Shown one piece after another: positions 1-9,195 of a stretch of 64,000 bases of DNA. Numbering within the stretch: position 1 is the stretch's first letter; each line of letters starts with the position of its first letter. Under the pieces are notes generated by a model. That model did no database searches, was not told the DNA's origin, and worked only from the letters and a program-made list of their open reading frames with translations. The position numbers and the translations under genes are program-made. Origin of the DNA: Gammaproteobacteria bacterium (GTDB taxonomy: Bacteria; Pseudomonadota; Gammaproteobacteria; Tenderiales; Tenderiaceae); assembly GCA_021731365.1 (NCBI GenBank), contig JAKFXL010000025.1, positions 57,428 to 121,427 of the forward strand, given 5' to 3'.

Positions 1-15
1 TTCAAGAGCGATGTT

Positions 16-939
16 ATGGATAAAGTTGTCGACGTTATAAATTTCATTCTTTTGGATGGCTTAATGTTGGTCATACTGTTTTTGGGTATATCAATGTTGA
101 TATTGCTGGCGCAGCAATTTTCATTAGGGCGCTCAATAGAGGTGAAACTTGCCAACGCATCATCTTGGAACGGTGCAACATTAGCCGCTATTGGTGGGGC
201 CGTTACCCCTTTCTGTTCATGTTCTACAGTACCTGTGTTAAGTGGCATGTTGAGGTCAAAAATTGGTTTGGCCTCATGTTTTACCTTCTTGATCTCATCA
301 CCCGTGATTAATGAAGGTGTCATTATATTATTGGTCAGTGGTCCAGGGTTTGGCAGTGCTGTGATATTTGTTTTATCAGCAGCACTGCTCTCTATTTTAG
401 CCGGCATCATTGTAGAGCGCACAGGCATGATACGTTTTCTGCGCCCTTTAGGTACGGTGGCCGTTCCAGAGGGTTATATGGGGGGCTCCACGGGCGAGGT
501 ATCGCGCCCGGCATTTCGTACCGCACTCTCTTTTTCATGGGGAGCGGCACGTATGGAGTTACGTCAGATCATGCCTTATCTAGTAATAGGCATCGTTATT
601 GGCGGATTAATACATGGCTATATGCCCGAGAACATATTAACAGACCTGGATCATACTTTTCCTCCCTACCTATTAATCCCACTGGTTGCCTTGATTGCTG
701 TTCCTTTATACATATCGCCTATGGCGATTGTACCTATTGGTTATGCACTGATAGAGAAAGGGATGGATCCGGGACCATTGGTTGCCTTGTTAATCTCTGG
801 TGCCGGAACAAGTTTGCCTGAAATGATACTGCTTTTAAGATTGTTTCGTTGGCCACTAATAGTTGCCCATATTGTCGCTGTAGTAACAGCGGCCGTGATA
901 TTGGGTTTTCTCGCGCAGTGGACAATTCCTAATTTCTGA
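16..939 (+). CDS. ArsP-like / UPF0718 family inner-membrane permease
   Basis: A polytopic inner-membrane permease of the UPF0718 (SO_0444/ArsP-like) family. The product has 307 residues, close to the family length, with repeated hydrophobic segments along its whole length. The family signature TPFCSCSTVP is at residues 64-73, with Cys67 and Cys69 beside a membrane segment, and a second LISGAGTSLPE-like repeat lies near residue 256. Family members export organoarsenicals or act as partners of small thiol-redox proteins, and the next gene encodes a Cys-Cys thioredoxin-fold protein only 13 bases away. It is the first complete gene of a long co-directional cluster; its promoter lies outside the window. 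The substrate cannot be told from sequence. Confidence 0.85.
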   Translation: MDKVVDVINFILLDGLMLVILFLGISMLILLAQQFSLGRSIEVKLANASSWNGATLAAIGGAVTPFCSCSTVPVLSGMLRSKIGLASCFTFLISSPVINEGVIILLVSGPGFGSAVIFVLSAALLSILAGIIVERTGMIRFLRPLGTVAVPEGYMGGSTGEVSRPAFRTALSFSWGAARMELRQIMPYLVIGIVIGGLIHGYMPENILTDLDHTFPPYLLIPLVALIAVPLYISPMAIVPIGYALIEKGMDPGPLVALLISGAGTSLPEMILLLRLFRWPLIVAHIVAVVTAAVILGFLAQWTIPNF

Positions 940-952
940 ACCGGAGGGTTAT

Positions 953-1381
953 ATGTTTGATTCGTTATGCAAACTTTTTTGTGGTAGTAGCAACAGTGGC
1001 GATGCACTGATTCACTTAAGATCCGTAATGTATGAAGGCGGTGTTGGTATTGTCTCTGCAAAATGTTGCTCCCCATTAGCATCACAGAGTGATGAGAAGC
1101 TAAAAAATAATGTTGATATTGCATTAAAAAACTCAGGATCTAATATCTCAGTCATGACAATTTCAATTACAGATGCTCAAAAAGCACTGTCAAAAATAAA
1201 GAGTGGTGATCTTGAGCCAAGTGAACATCGTCTGGTTGAACAGATACAGTCTCTTGTATCGACACAAGGGTTTAATATATTTCCCATATTAATAATTAAT
1301 AGAAAAATTGCATTTTATGGTGGAATTCCAGAGCCAGAAAAAATTGAGAAGAAATTGTTACCTTCTGAAGAGGTGGCATAA
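953..1381 (+). CDS. Thioredoxin-fold protein with vicinal cysteines
   Basis: A 142-residue cytosolic protein without a signal peptide. It has a vicinal Cys38-Cys39 pair at the end of a hydrophobic strand, and a C-terminal part with the FPILIINRKIAFYGG pattern, where a cis-proline-like Phe-Pro precedes a beta hairpin as in thioredoxin folds. It lacks CXXC, so it is not an ordinary thioredoxin. Small redox-active or metal-binding proteins are commonly encoded beside UPF0718 permeases, so it may deliver a substrate to, or sense the substrate of, the preceding permease. An ArsD-like role is an alternative, but the sequence does not follow ArsD closely. A good Shine-Dalgarno (CCGGAGGG) precedes the ATG. 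Confidence 0.55.
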   Translation: MFDSLCKLFCGSSNSGDALIHLRSVMYEGGVGIVSAKCCSPLASQSDEKLKNNVDIALKNSGSNISVMTISITDAQKALSKIKSGDLEPSEHRLVEQIQSLVSTQGFNIFPILIINRKIAFYGGIPEPEKIEKKLLPSEEVA

Positions 1382-1383
1382 CG

Positions 1384-2586
1384 ATGAAAACGGTTAATGA
1401 TCTAAGGTCAAAAGAGTTTCGACCAGAAACAGTGCTGTTAACAGGGGGGAGTGGTTATTTAGGTACGCTGATTGCTGCCAAACTATTGTCATCAGGCGTA
1501 GAAAACATAGTTATTCCATTGCGTGACTCGTCATCCATAGATAATTTTCTGTTTCGTCTTAACAATGAGCTATCAGCATTTGGAGAGTCTTTAGAGAGTG
1601 TTCATGGAAATGTAAAAGTCATCCCTTGGAATGGTAGCAGTGACATTGGTAATGATGATTTTGAGGAAGCATTAAGACCCTATGAGATAGATGAAATAGT
1701 GCACTGTGCTGGATGCTTGGACTATTTCAATGAGGCCGATTTGGACGTGGTGAACATCCAGCTAACAAAATGGATGCTCTCTATCGGTAAAAGTATGGGG
1801 GTACAGCGCTTTACATTTATTTCTACAGCCTATAGCTCTGGTTATGTTAGTGGAGATGTTAAAGAGGTATTACATGATGACCCCGAAAAAGACCCAACTT
1901 CTTACACATCATCAAAAAGAAAGGCTGAATGGTTGGTCGCCCAGAGTGGGTTGCCTTATCTGATTCTTAGACCCTCTATTTTGATCGGTGATTGGGAAAG
2001 TGGCCGATACTCAGGAAAACGTTACGGATTGTACCAACAATGGATGGGGTTAGCCCGATTGATGACTGATCGATACCATTCAGATATGCATACTGTGGCA
2101 CCCAATCAACCACTGAATTTAATACACCAAGATATGTTCCAAGAGTCATTTCTATATGCACATCGCTGGTTGCCTGATGCCTCAATATGTCATTTGGTAT
2201 CAGACAATAACAGTTCGCCGAGTATGAGAAATTTATGGGAGATGTGGATAAAAGTAGTCAGGCCACATCGTGTTCACTACTATTCAAAATTTGAGGATGT
2301 TGATCTTAAGTCAATTGATATCCGTCAACGTGCATACCTTACGTTTGCACAGGTCAACCTGAAAATAGGGACACACCAGTGGGATTTTTGCAGAGAGTGG
2401 ATGGGGCCTTTATCAGAAAAAGGGCTTATTTTTTATAACGGAACAATGGATAGCGTAGAACGATGTCAAAATCTATTTATTGAAAACTCTAAAGAAATGG
2501 CCCTTTATCAAGAAAAATTTAGCAAAGAGTTTCCTGAAAATAAAATTAAAGAGATAAATCACTATGAAATTGAACCAGCTATTTAA
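1384..2586 (+). CDS. Thioester reductase-like NAD(P)-dependent extended SDR
   Basis: A 400-residue extended short-chain dehydrogenase of the NAD_binding_4 / thioester reductase type. The Rossmann motif TGGSGYLG is at residues 20-27, the catalytic Tyr174-X3-Lys178 pair lies in the YTSSK motif, and a conserved LRPSILIGD segment follows. Such domains usually release carrier-bound or CoA-bound acyl chains as aldehydes, as at the end of NRPS, PKS and carboxylic acid reductase lines; this one is free-standing, with no carrier domain in the same protein. It starts 2 bases after the previous gene and overlaps the next by 23 bases, so it belongs to the same transcript. The substrate is unknown. Confidence 0.75.
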   Translation: MKTVNDLRSKEFRPETVLLTGGSGYLGTLIAAKLLSSGVENIVIPLRDSSSIDNFLFRLNNELSAFGESLESVHGNVKVIPWNGSSDIGNDDFEEALRPYEIDEIVHCAGCLDYFNEADLDVVNIQLTKWMLSIGKSMGVQRFTFISTAYSSGYVSGDVKEVLHDDPEKDPTSYTSSKRKAEWLVAQSGLPYLILRPSILIGDWESGRYSGKRYGLYQQWMGLARLMTDRYHSDMHTVAPNQPLNLIHQDMFQESFLYAHRWLPDASICHLVSDNNSSPSMRNLWEMWIKVVRPHRVHYYSKFEDVDLKSIDIRQRAYLTFAQVNLKIGTHQWDFCREWMGPLSEKGLIFYNGTMDSVERCQNLFIENSKEMALYQEKFSKEFPENKIKEINHYEIEPAI

Positions 2587-3436
2587 AAATACTTTATTTA
2601 TATTCCTTTTCACTTGTGCGATTAACTCAAGCATTGTTAATGCAGAGTCAATTATTGATCAAGTAAAAAAATCAAATACTGTCCGTATAGGGACGGGGAA
2701 TGATACACCTCCGATGAACTTTATTGACGAAAAAGGAAACTGGACAGGTTTTGATGTCGATTTAGGTAGCGAAATAGGAAAACAACTCGGTGTTAAAGTA
2801 GAGCTTGTTGTTGTCAACAATAAAACACGGATAGCTTATCTATCTAACCGACAGATTGATATGACCATTTCAAATTTATCACAGACACGGGGCCGTGAAG
2901 AGCAGATAGATTATGCAGAACCTCCATATCTTTGGACGGCCAAGATATTCTATGCAAGAAAAAATGAGTTTAAGAAAATATCTGATCTAGCAGGAAAGAA
3001 AATTGGTGTAAATCAAGGATCAAATGCTTATACAGCGGCACCTCAGGAGATCATGAAATATAGCAAGATAGAACCAAAGATCATCGCATTTCAAAAAAAT
3101 GCCGAGGGAATTTTGGCATTAAAGCAAGGGAAAATAGATGTATTTTGTCAAGACAGTCCTATTATAGCGGCATTGGCTGGAGAGTCAGCCTCAGAGTTTG
3201 AGGTTGTAGGCACTGGTTTTAGTCCAGGTCTGTATGGAATAGGTGTTCCACCGAATGACAGTAAATGGCGAGATGCAGTGAGCTTTGTATTACAAGACAT
3301 GATTAAAGATGGTAGTTACGAAAGAATATACCAAAAATGGTTTGGTGAAAAAGGGCTCTATCCGATGCCGCACAATGCACGCCCGCGCTTACCTTCAGAT
3401 ACATTTGGTGATATGGCCTATGTATTACCCGATTAA
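2564..3436 (+). CDS. Polar amino acid ABC transporter, periplasmic substrate-binding protein
   Basis: A periplasmic solute-binding protein of the SBP_bac_3 family. It has an N-terminal signal peptide (about residues 1-27, cleavage after INSSIVNA), then the typical opening strand VRIGTGNDTPPMNF and the FDVDLGSEIGKQLGV helix. Near the end of the domain the family pattern DGSYERIYQKWFG is present. Family members bind amino acids, opines or ectoine-like compounds. With the three genes that follow it makes a complete importer. The tail of about 30 residues after the domain (GLYPMPHNARPRL onward) is seen in some cluster-associated members. The start lies inside the 3' end of the reductase gene. Confidence 0.88.
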   Translation: MKLNQLFKNTLFIFLFTCAINSSIVNAESIIDQVKKSNTVRIGTGNDTPPMNFIDEKGNWTGFDVDLGSEIGKQLGVKVELVVVNNKTRIAYLSNRQIDMTISNLSQTRGREEQIDYAEPPYLWTAKIFYARKNEFKKISDLAGKKIGVNQGSNAYTAAPQEIMKYSKIEPKIIAFQKNAEGILALKQGKIDVFCQDSPIIAALAGESASEFEVVGTGFSPGLYGIGVPPNDSKWRDAVSFVLQDMIKDGSYERIYQKWFGEKGLYPMPHNARPRLPSDTFGDMAYVLPD

Positions 3437-3454
3437 TAACTCGAGGATGTTTCA

Positions 3455-4195
3455 ATGATTGAGTTGAAATCAGTGGGGAAAATAATTTCTGGAAAAACAA
3501 TCCTAAATAGTGTGACGCTATCATTACAGCGTGGAGAGGTTGCAATGATATGCGGCCCAAGCGGCAGTGGCAAAACAACACTATTAAGGACGATTAATAG
3601 AATGGAGGTTATCGACTCCGGGGATATTATGATTGATGGAGTATCTCTTTATGATGAAGGAATCAATCTTTGTGAGTTGCGGTCACGTGTAGGTATTGTT
3701 TTTCAACATTGCAATCTGTTTTCCCACTTGACCGCACTGGAAAATATAACATTACCGCTAATTAGGGTTAAAAAACTGACTAAAAAATTAGCCATCAATA
3801 TTGCTATTGACCTAATGGATAAATTTTCGGTTTCTCATAGAAGAGATATATATCCAGACAGCCTTTCTGGTGGAGAAAAACAGAGAATTGCGATTGTAAG
3901 GTGTTTAGCCATGTCCCCGGATGTGATGTTATTTGACGAGCCTACATCAGCACTGGATTGGCGTCTACGTGATGAAGTATCAGATAATATTAAATCACTT
4001 GCAGATCTCAATATAGCGCAGATAGTGGTAACCCATGATCTTGATTTTGCGTGTGCAACAGGGAATCGTTTTTTTATGCTCAACAATGGAACATTAACTG
4101 AAGTTGATTGTAATACTCTGGCCTGTCAATCGACTGATCGGGTGGGAAGATTGGCAAACAGTGTACGTCAATCATCGATGTTAGAGATGGTATAA
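3455..4195 (+). CDS. Amino acid ABC transporter ATP-binding protein (GlnQ-like)
   Basis: The ATPase of the amino acid importer, 246 residues. It shows Walker A GPSGSGKTT, the ABC signature LSGGEKQRIAIV, Walker B MLFDEPTSALD and the H-loop VTHD. Length and motifs are those of GlnQ/HisP-type ATPases. An unusual feature is the last 25-30 residues, which do not follow the usual GlnQ ending. A good ribosome-binding site (CTCGAGGA) precedes the ATG by about 8 bases. It sits between the binding protein and the two permease genes, and should drive uptake of the compound captured by the binding protein. Confidence 0.9.
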   Translation: MIELKSVGKIISGKTILNSVTLSLQRGEVAMICGPSGSGKTTLLRTINRMEVIDSGDIMIDGVSLYDEGINLCELRSRVGIVFQHCNLFSHLTALENITLPLIRVKKLTKKLAINIAIDLMDKFSVSHRRDIYPDSLSGGEKQRIAIVRCLAMSPDVMLFDEPTSALDWRLRDEVSDNIKSLADLNIAQIVVTHDLDFACATGNRFFMLNNGTLTEVDCNTLACQSTDRVGRLANSVRQSSMLEMV

Positions 4196-4204
4196 GTAGA
4201 TAAT

Positions 4205-4960
4205 ATGGAGTTTACATACGAATTTGACTGGTCTGTTATTGCCCGTCATGAGTATCGGGATTATCTGCTTTATGGCGTTGCATACACGTTTATTATCGCC
4301 TTTTTTAGCACTATTTTATCAATACTGATAGGTATTGTTATTGCTTCAGGGCGCCTATCACCGGTGAAATATTTTGTCTGGCCCTGTAGTGCATGGGTCG
4401 GCGTCGCACGACATATCCCCGCAGTTTTTTGGATACTGTTTTTTTATTTTGTTTTTCCAGAAATACTGCCTGATTCACTAGGCAGTATTTTGCACAGCTG
4501 GGGAAGTTATGCACTCTTAGCCGGAATAGTTGCATTAAGTATTGATAATGGAACGTATGTATCAGATATATTAAGAAATGGTGTGCTTGCCATCTCTTCT
4601 GGTGAAAGAGAGGCGGCAAAAAGCTGTGGATTAACATCAAAACAACAGTGGGTATGTTGTTTATTGCCCCTTGCAACTCGAATTGTTCTTCCCGCATTAG
4701 CCAATAGAACCATTCATAATTTTAAAAATTCATCACTATGTATGGTTATTGGTGTCACTGAGCTGACATGGGCAACACAGCAGATAGAGTCGTTGAGCTT
4801 TAGGGGGTTAGAAGCAACGCTTGTAGCAACCATTTTTTATATTGTCATCTCCTTAATATTTGGCTCTGTATCACATAAAATGGAAAATAGACTTAATTCA
4901 TGTCGATACAGTGCTAAAGATGTACTCAATAAACCATCTCTATCGGTACCAACAACATGA
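4205..4960 (+). CDS. Amino acid ABC transporter permease, first of pair
   Basis: An inner-membrane permease of the HisM/GlnP (BPD_transp_1) family, 251 residues. It has about five hydrophobic segments and the EAA cytoplasmic loop around ISSGEREAAKSCGL, followed by the conserved QQWVCCLLPLATRIVLPAL stretch that contacts the ATPase. The pairing with the next gene suggests a heterodimeric channel. Its stop overlaps the start of the second permease (ATGA at 4957-4960), so the two subunits are translationally coupled. Confidence 0.88.
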   Translation: MEFTYEFDWSVIARHEYRDYLLYGVAYTFIIAFFSTILSILIGIVIASGRLSPVKYFVWPCSAWVGVARHIPAVFWILFFYFVFPEILPDSLGSILHSWGSYALLAGIVALSIDNGTYVSDILRNGVLAISSGEREAAKSCGLTSKQQWVCCLLPLATRIVLPALANRTIHNFKNSSLCMVIGVTELTWATQQIESLSFRGLEATLVATIFYIVISLIFGSVSHKMENRLNSCRYSAKDVLNKPSLSVPTT

Positions 4961-5643
4961 GTCTTGATTGGTTGAGTTTCATGATGATCGGCGGATGGCC
5001 GGATGGACCCCCTGGGGGACTTCTAATCAATATCGGATTAGCAGTATCTTGTTTTTTAATGGGATTCATATTTGCGGTTCCGCTTGCACTATTAAGAATG
5101 GCAGGTGGGAGAATAAGTGGCTTTTGTGCCACAGCATTTATTGAAGTATTAAGATCAACACCATTGATACTTCTACTCTTCTGGTGCCATTTTTTACTAC
5201 CTATCATAATTGGCATCAATATACCGCCATTATGGAGTGCATTTATAGCATTAACACTCTATTCATCAGCGTATCAAGCTGAAATTGTTCGTGCTGGTTT
5301 TTCCTCAGTACCTTCGGGTGAAGTTGAAGCGGCACAAGCGACGGGGTTATCAAAGAGCCAGGTTTTTATTAATATTGTAATTCCTCAGGGGTTACGTCGA
5401 ATGACACCTGCAAGCGCAAGTTTTGCCGTTTCTCTTTTCAAAGATACAGCCGTTATCTATGTTGTAGGTGTGATTGATTTAATGCAGTCTGGGTTGATTG
5501 CAGCTGAGCGTAATCCAAACAAAATGTTAATCTCTTATTTAGTTATGGCTGCAGGTTTTGCTGTAGTGGGTATGGTTATTAGTTTAATTGGTTATAAGTT
5601 AGAGAATAGATTAAATTTCACACGAAAAGTTGTTTCAGAGTAA
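4957..5643 (+). CDS. Amino acid ABC transporter permease, second of pair
   Basis: Second permease subunit of the HisM/GlnP family, 228 residues. The N-terminal TIGR01726-like segment ends in the REVLRSTPLI-like motif, here EVLRSTPLILLLFW. The EAA loop is at VPSGEVEAAQATGLSKSQ, followed by IPQGLRRMTPASASF. It overlaps the preceding permease by 4 bases. Together with 2564-4960 it completes a binding-protein, ATPase and two-permease importer. No further amino acid metabolism gene follows, so the imported compound may be a precursor or signal for the cluster rather than a nutrient. Confidence 0.88.
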   Translation: MSLDWLSFMMIGGWPDGPPGGLLINIGLAVSCFLMGFIFAVPLALLRMAGGRISGFCATAFIEVLRSTPLILLLFWCHFLLPIIIGINIPPLWSAFIALTLYSSAYQAEIVRAGFSSVPSGEVEAAQATGLSKSQVFINIVIPQGLRRMTPASASFAVSLFKDTAVIYVVGVIDLMQSGLIAAERNPNKMLISYLVMAAGFAVVGMVISLIGYKLENRLNFTRKVVSE

Positions 5644-5666
5644 TATTGAACTGTTAGGAGATATAC

Positions 5667-6158
5667 ATGGAAATGCGTAATCAACAAGAGCGTAGGTTTG
5701 ATATTTCAATGAAATATCTGGATCGTTATCGTTTTGTTACCCAGGCCAGTGAAGATAAAAAACCTCATGGATTGCCCTATGTCTCTGATGAGCCAGACCC
5801 AGTAGGGGATGCATCAGGACCGGCAACACCTGCACTGTTGGCCACGGCAGTGGCGCATTGTTTAAGTGCAAGTTTATTGGAAACAAGTAGACGTGCGCAT
5901 CTTAAAATAGTGAATATTGAAACAGAGGCCACTGCCGTTGTTATACCTAATGCTGAAGGAAATCCCAGAATAAGTCGGGTAGAGGTGATACTTAAACCCC
6001 TTTTAACTGTCGACAATCCGCGTAGACAACGTTGTGAAGATGTTTTTCAAAATTACTGCACTGTCAGCTCATCCCTGAAGCCGGCTATTGATATTCAGGT
6101 GAGTGTAGAATGGAAAATTATCTCTACGATAACAGAACAGTATGAGTCCTTATCATGA
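5667..6158 (+). CDS. OsmC family protein
   Basis: A 163-residue OsmC/Ohr-fold protein. The two redox cysteines of the fold are visible in AVAHCLSASLLETSRR (about residue 67) and in QNYCTVSSSL (about residue 127), with the expected helix between them. OsmC proteins reduce organic hydroperoxides with the first Cys as the peroxidatic residue; some act in reactive-sulfur or thiol chemistry. A clear Shine-Dalgarno (TAGGAGA) precedes the ATG. Its stop overlaps the start of the next ATPase gene (ATGA at 6155-6158), which ties a thiol-peroxidase-like enzyme to the export-like genes downstream. Confidence 0.8.
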   Translation: MEMRNQQERRFDISMKYLDRYRFVTQASEDKKPHGLPYVSDEPDPVGDASGPATPALLATAVAHCLSASLLETSRRAHLKIVNIETEATAVVIPNAEGNPRISRVEVILKPLLTVDNPRRQRCEDVFQNYCTVSSSLKPAIDIQVSVEWKIISTITEQYESLS

Positions 6159-6850
6159 CAGGTACTGAATCCTCATTTATACAGGCATCCGGAATTAGAA
6201 AGTCATACTTTCAGGGGGCTATTGAAACTACAGTATTGTCAGATGTCAATCTATCGATGTCTAGTGGCGAATCTATTGCATTATTAGGTGTATCGGGAAC
6301 TGGCAAGTCAACATTATTGAGCATCTTAGGTGGAATTGAGACGGCTGATTCAGGTACGTTGCATATTAATGGGGCGCTTCTTGATATGAAATCACAAGAC
6401 TTGGCTGACCATCGACGCCACAATGTTGGATTTGTATTTCAGTTTTATAACTTAATTCCATCGCTCACTGTATTTGAAAATGTACTGGCGGGTTTGGATG
6501 CTGCTGGACCATTACCTAAAGGGGCGCGTGATAAGGTTTTAAATAGCCTGGATCTTGTAGGATTGTCTAATTATGAGCGCTCATTCCCATCACAACTATC
6601 TGGTGGACAACAACAGAGGGTTGCCATAGCACGTGCAATTGTGAAGAATTCACCGTTAATTCTGGCTGATGAGCCCACCGGAAATCTAGACCCCAATACT
6701 GGAGAGCAGGTTCTTGAAGTACTGCTTGATCAGTGCCGTAAAGCAGGGTCGGCACTGATTATTGTTACCCATAACCCAGAAATTTCGCGGCATACAGATC
6801 GCTCCCTAACATTGATTGATGGGTGTGTTCACCCATGTGTGCCAGCATGA
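6155..6850 (+). CDS. ABC transporter ATP-binding protein, LolD/MacB type
   Basis: A 231-residue ATPase of the MacB/LolD/FtsE class. It has Walker [10 protein letters not shown], the class-specific [24 protein letters not shown] segment, signature [16 protein letters not shown] and Walker [13 protein letters not shown]. This class powers mechanotransmission by FtsX-fold permeases rather than substrate passage through a channel. Its partner permease is encoded immediately downstream, overlapping by an ATGA at 6847-6850. The C-terminus is short and ends soon after the H-loop ([14 protein letters not shown]). Confidence 0.9.
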   Translation: MTGTESSFIQASGIRKSYFQGAIETTVLSDVNLSMSSGESIALLGVSGTGKSTLLSILGGIETADSGTLHINGALLDMKSQDLADHRRHNVGFVFQFYNLIPSLTVFENVLAGLDAAGPLPKGARDKVLNSLDLVGLSNYERSFPSQLSGGQQQRVAIARAIVKNSPLILADEPTGNLDPNTGEQVLEVLLDQCRKAGSALIIVTHNPEISRHTDRSLTLIDGCVHPCVPA

Positions 6851-9195
6851 ATGGATTATTGCCAGTCCGATCATCAATACGTGAATTATGGGGAATGCGC
6901 TGGCGAACCGTCGCGGTAATGTTGATTATGGGGGCCGGTTTCGGAATGTATGCCGGACTGTATTCAGCCATCGATAGTCTCTTCTCTTTTCGGGATGGTC
7001 TTTATCAACAAGCCAATATTGCCGCCCATGAAATCCGATTTACGCCAGAAGATAGTAAAAATATTCCAAATTGGAGCGATATTTCAGGTATAGAGAGTAT
7101 TGAACAGAGACTATTATTACCGGGAAATATTGTGCTTAAAGATGGTCTACCACTCTCCAGTCTAATGGTAACCGTTACAGCTGATGCAAAGATCAATAAA
7201 TTATTGATCACAGAGGGTGAGGACTTAGACAATGAAAAGCCCTCTGAAATTGTTATAGATAGAAATTTAGCGCGCCACTATGACTATAAAATTGGCGATG
7301 AATTACACCTTAATATTGGTAAGGCTACGTTTAACCTAACAGTACGGGGTATCGCTACCAGTGTAGAACACCTAGTTGATGGTGCAAATCCTAATTTTTT
7401 CTTACCCTCAAAGGGCTCTTTAGGTATTGTTTTTGCTCCGCGTGCATTAATGCATCAACGTTTGGGTTTTGATCTTGTCAACAGTGTTTTGTTTACGGGT
7501 AATCTCTCTGCTGATGATCTTCCTGAAGATGTTGCAAAAGAGGTTCTGAATCGGGCAAAAAGCAAGCTCTCTATTGATGAAGATATTCCTCTATCACACC
7601 AATTTGGCCATATGTTCCTTAATGTCGACTTAGGTGCATTTAGAATATTTACCCCCGCGATTGTTGCGATTTTTGCGGTGTGTGCGGTGACTATTCTATT
7701 TTTTCTCTTATACCAATGGGTCACACGGCAACGTCAACAGTTAGGTGTGTTCTCTGCGTTAGGGTATGGCAAAGGATCGATGGCATTACGGGTATTTGTA
7801 CCGGTATCTGTGATTGCTATCGGTGGGACATTAAGTGGCATTGGTATATCTTTTGTTATGCTGTACGGTTTTGGAATGGAGTATGCCAACGCGATTGGTT
7901 TGCCTTCACCCAATTTAGTACTTTTTTCACCACATATTGTATGGGCCTTTTTCGGTCTTATCTTCGCCTGTATAGCAGGGGTCTATTATCCATTGCGCCA
8001 GGCCTTGAAAATCACACCGCTCAGCGCGGTGCGTGACTCTCCACAGGCACCTCCGCCTGATCATGGTACCTCTGCATCAAAATTGAGTTCTCCCGTGTGG
8101 CGTTACTCCATACAATCGATACTTCGTCGCCGTTATGCAAGTTTAATGACGGTTGTCTCGGTGGCGCTGGCATTGGCACCAGCGCTGGCCTATTTTGTTG
8201 CATTAAGCTCTTTTCAGGGGGCGATTGTTAATGGATTCTCTAAGGATAACTGGGAGTATGCCGTCGATTTCTTATCACCCGTATGGGATGACGAGTTGGA
8301 GGATCTGAATAATATTTCAGGTGTTCAGCGTTTAGATCTGTTTGTCCGTGGTCCTGCCAGGTTTACTGTGAATGATAAACGTGAAAGTGGACTGCTCATT
8401 GGGGTGTCGCCGGATAATAGCTTACGATCTTTGACAATCTTAGAGGGCAGGGGGTTGAACTCTTCTGATACCAATTCAGTGGTTATGGAGAGAAAGTTAG
8501 CAGGCAGCCTGGGTATAACCATTGGTGAATCACTCACCGTACAGGGTAAACAAGGTGATGTGGAGGCTGTTTTAGTGGGGGTCTTCTCTGGTGCATTACC
8601 GGGTGAAACATTTACAACTATCAATGCAGCACGACACTGGTTAGATCTTGATGATCAGAATACAGGGGTGCTGGTCTCTGCTAATCAAAATAGCAATCTT
8701 AGTTCAGTATTTTATCAAGATAGTCGAGTGGGGAAGGTCACTGTACGTTCAGAGCTTGTTGCGGAGGTAATTGCTCACTTAAAAGAGATTGCGGGTATTG
8801 TCTACCTTGCTGCCGCTTTTAGTATTGGTGTTGCACTACTGTTTCTGTTTACCAGTAGCTCTTTTACCTTTATGGAGCGTGAGTCTGACTTTGTTTTGCT
8901 TGAAATATTGGGATTTGAGCAGAAAACACTATCTAAAATGATGAAGGTTGAAGTGGGTATCCTGGGTGTTATGGGGATTATCCTATCGCTCCCGACGGGA
9001 TATGTGCTGGCGATGATATTAAATAGTATCTTGGGGCAGGCATGGTTTAATGTGCCAACACTTTTTGATTGGCGTGATCCTGTTTTTGTCATGATACCTG
9101 CGCTGGTTCTGTTACCAGTGACGACCATTCCAGTGATTAAAAAAATCAAAAGTATGACGATGTCAGAGACATTACGCAGGAGAAGTTTTGGATGA
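6847..9195 (+). CDS. FtsX-family ABC transporter permease
   Basis: A large permease with two FtsX domains, about 782 residues from the ATG that overlaps the upstream stop codon. An in-frame GTG 24 bases earlier is an alternative start. One membrane segment near the N-terminus is followed by a periplasmic MacB_PCD-like domain. Three segments (around residues 270-390) form the first FtsX unit; a second such unit repeats this with helices near residues 430-450 and 650-770. This two-fold layout is that of LolC/E-like and AttFGH/YbbP-type permeases. Such proteins move lipophilic or lipid-anchored molecules from the outer leaflet of the inner membrane to periplasmic carriers; the LolA-like gene that follows fits that role. 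Confidence 0.85.
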   Translation: MNGLLPVRSSIRELWGMRWRTVAVMLIMGAGFGMYAGLYSAIDSLFSFRDGLYQQANIAAHEIRFTPEDSKNIPNWSDISGIESIEQRLLLPGNIVLKDGLPLSSLMVTVTADAKINKLLITEGEDLDNEKPSEIVIDRNLARHYDYKIGDELHLNIGKATFNLTVRGIATSVEHLVDGANPNFFLPSKGSLGIVFAPRALMHQRLGFDLVNSVLFTGNLSADDLPEDVAKEVLNRAKSKLSIDEDIPLSHQFGHMFLNVDLGAFRIFTPAIVAIFAVCAVTILFFLLYQWVTRQRQQLGVFSALGYGKGSMALRVFVPVSVIAIGGTLSGIGISFVMLYGFGMEYANAIGLPSPNLVLFSPHIVWAFFGLIFACIAGVYYPLRQALKITPLSAVRDSPQAPPPDHGTSASKLSSPVWRYSIQSILRRRYASLMTVVSVALALAPALAYFVALSSFQGAIVNGFSKDNWEYAVDFLSPVWDDELEDLNNISGVQRLDLFVRGPARFTVNDKRESGLLIGVSPDNSLRSLTILEGRGLNSSDTNSVVMERKLAGSLGITIGESLTVQGKQGDVEAVLVGVFSGALPGETFTTINAARHWLDLDDQNTGVLVSANQNSNLSSVFYQDSRVGKVTVRSELVAEVIAHLKEIAGIVYLAAAFSIGVALLFLFTSSSFTFMERESDFVLLEILGFEQKTLSKMMKVEVGILGVMGIILSLPTGYVLAMILNSILGQAWFNVPTLFDWRDPVFVMIPALVLLPVTTIPVIKKIKSMTMSETLRRRSFG

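Noticed and set aside
953..1381. ArsD identity for the Cys-Cys protein
   Set aside because: The vicinal Cys pair is suggestive, but the surrounding sequence does not follow ArsD and no ars operon genes apart from a loosely ArsP-like permease are present.
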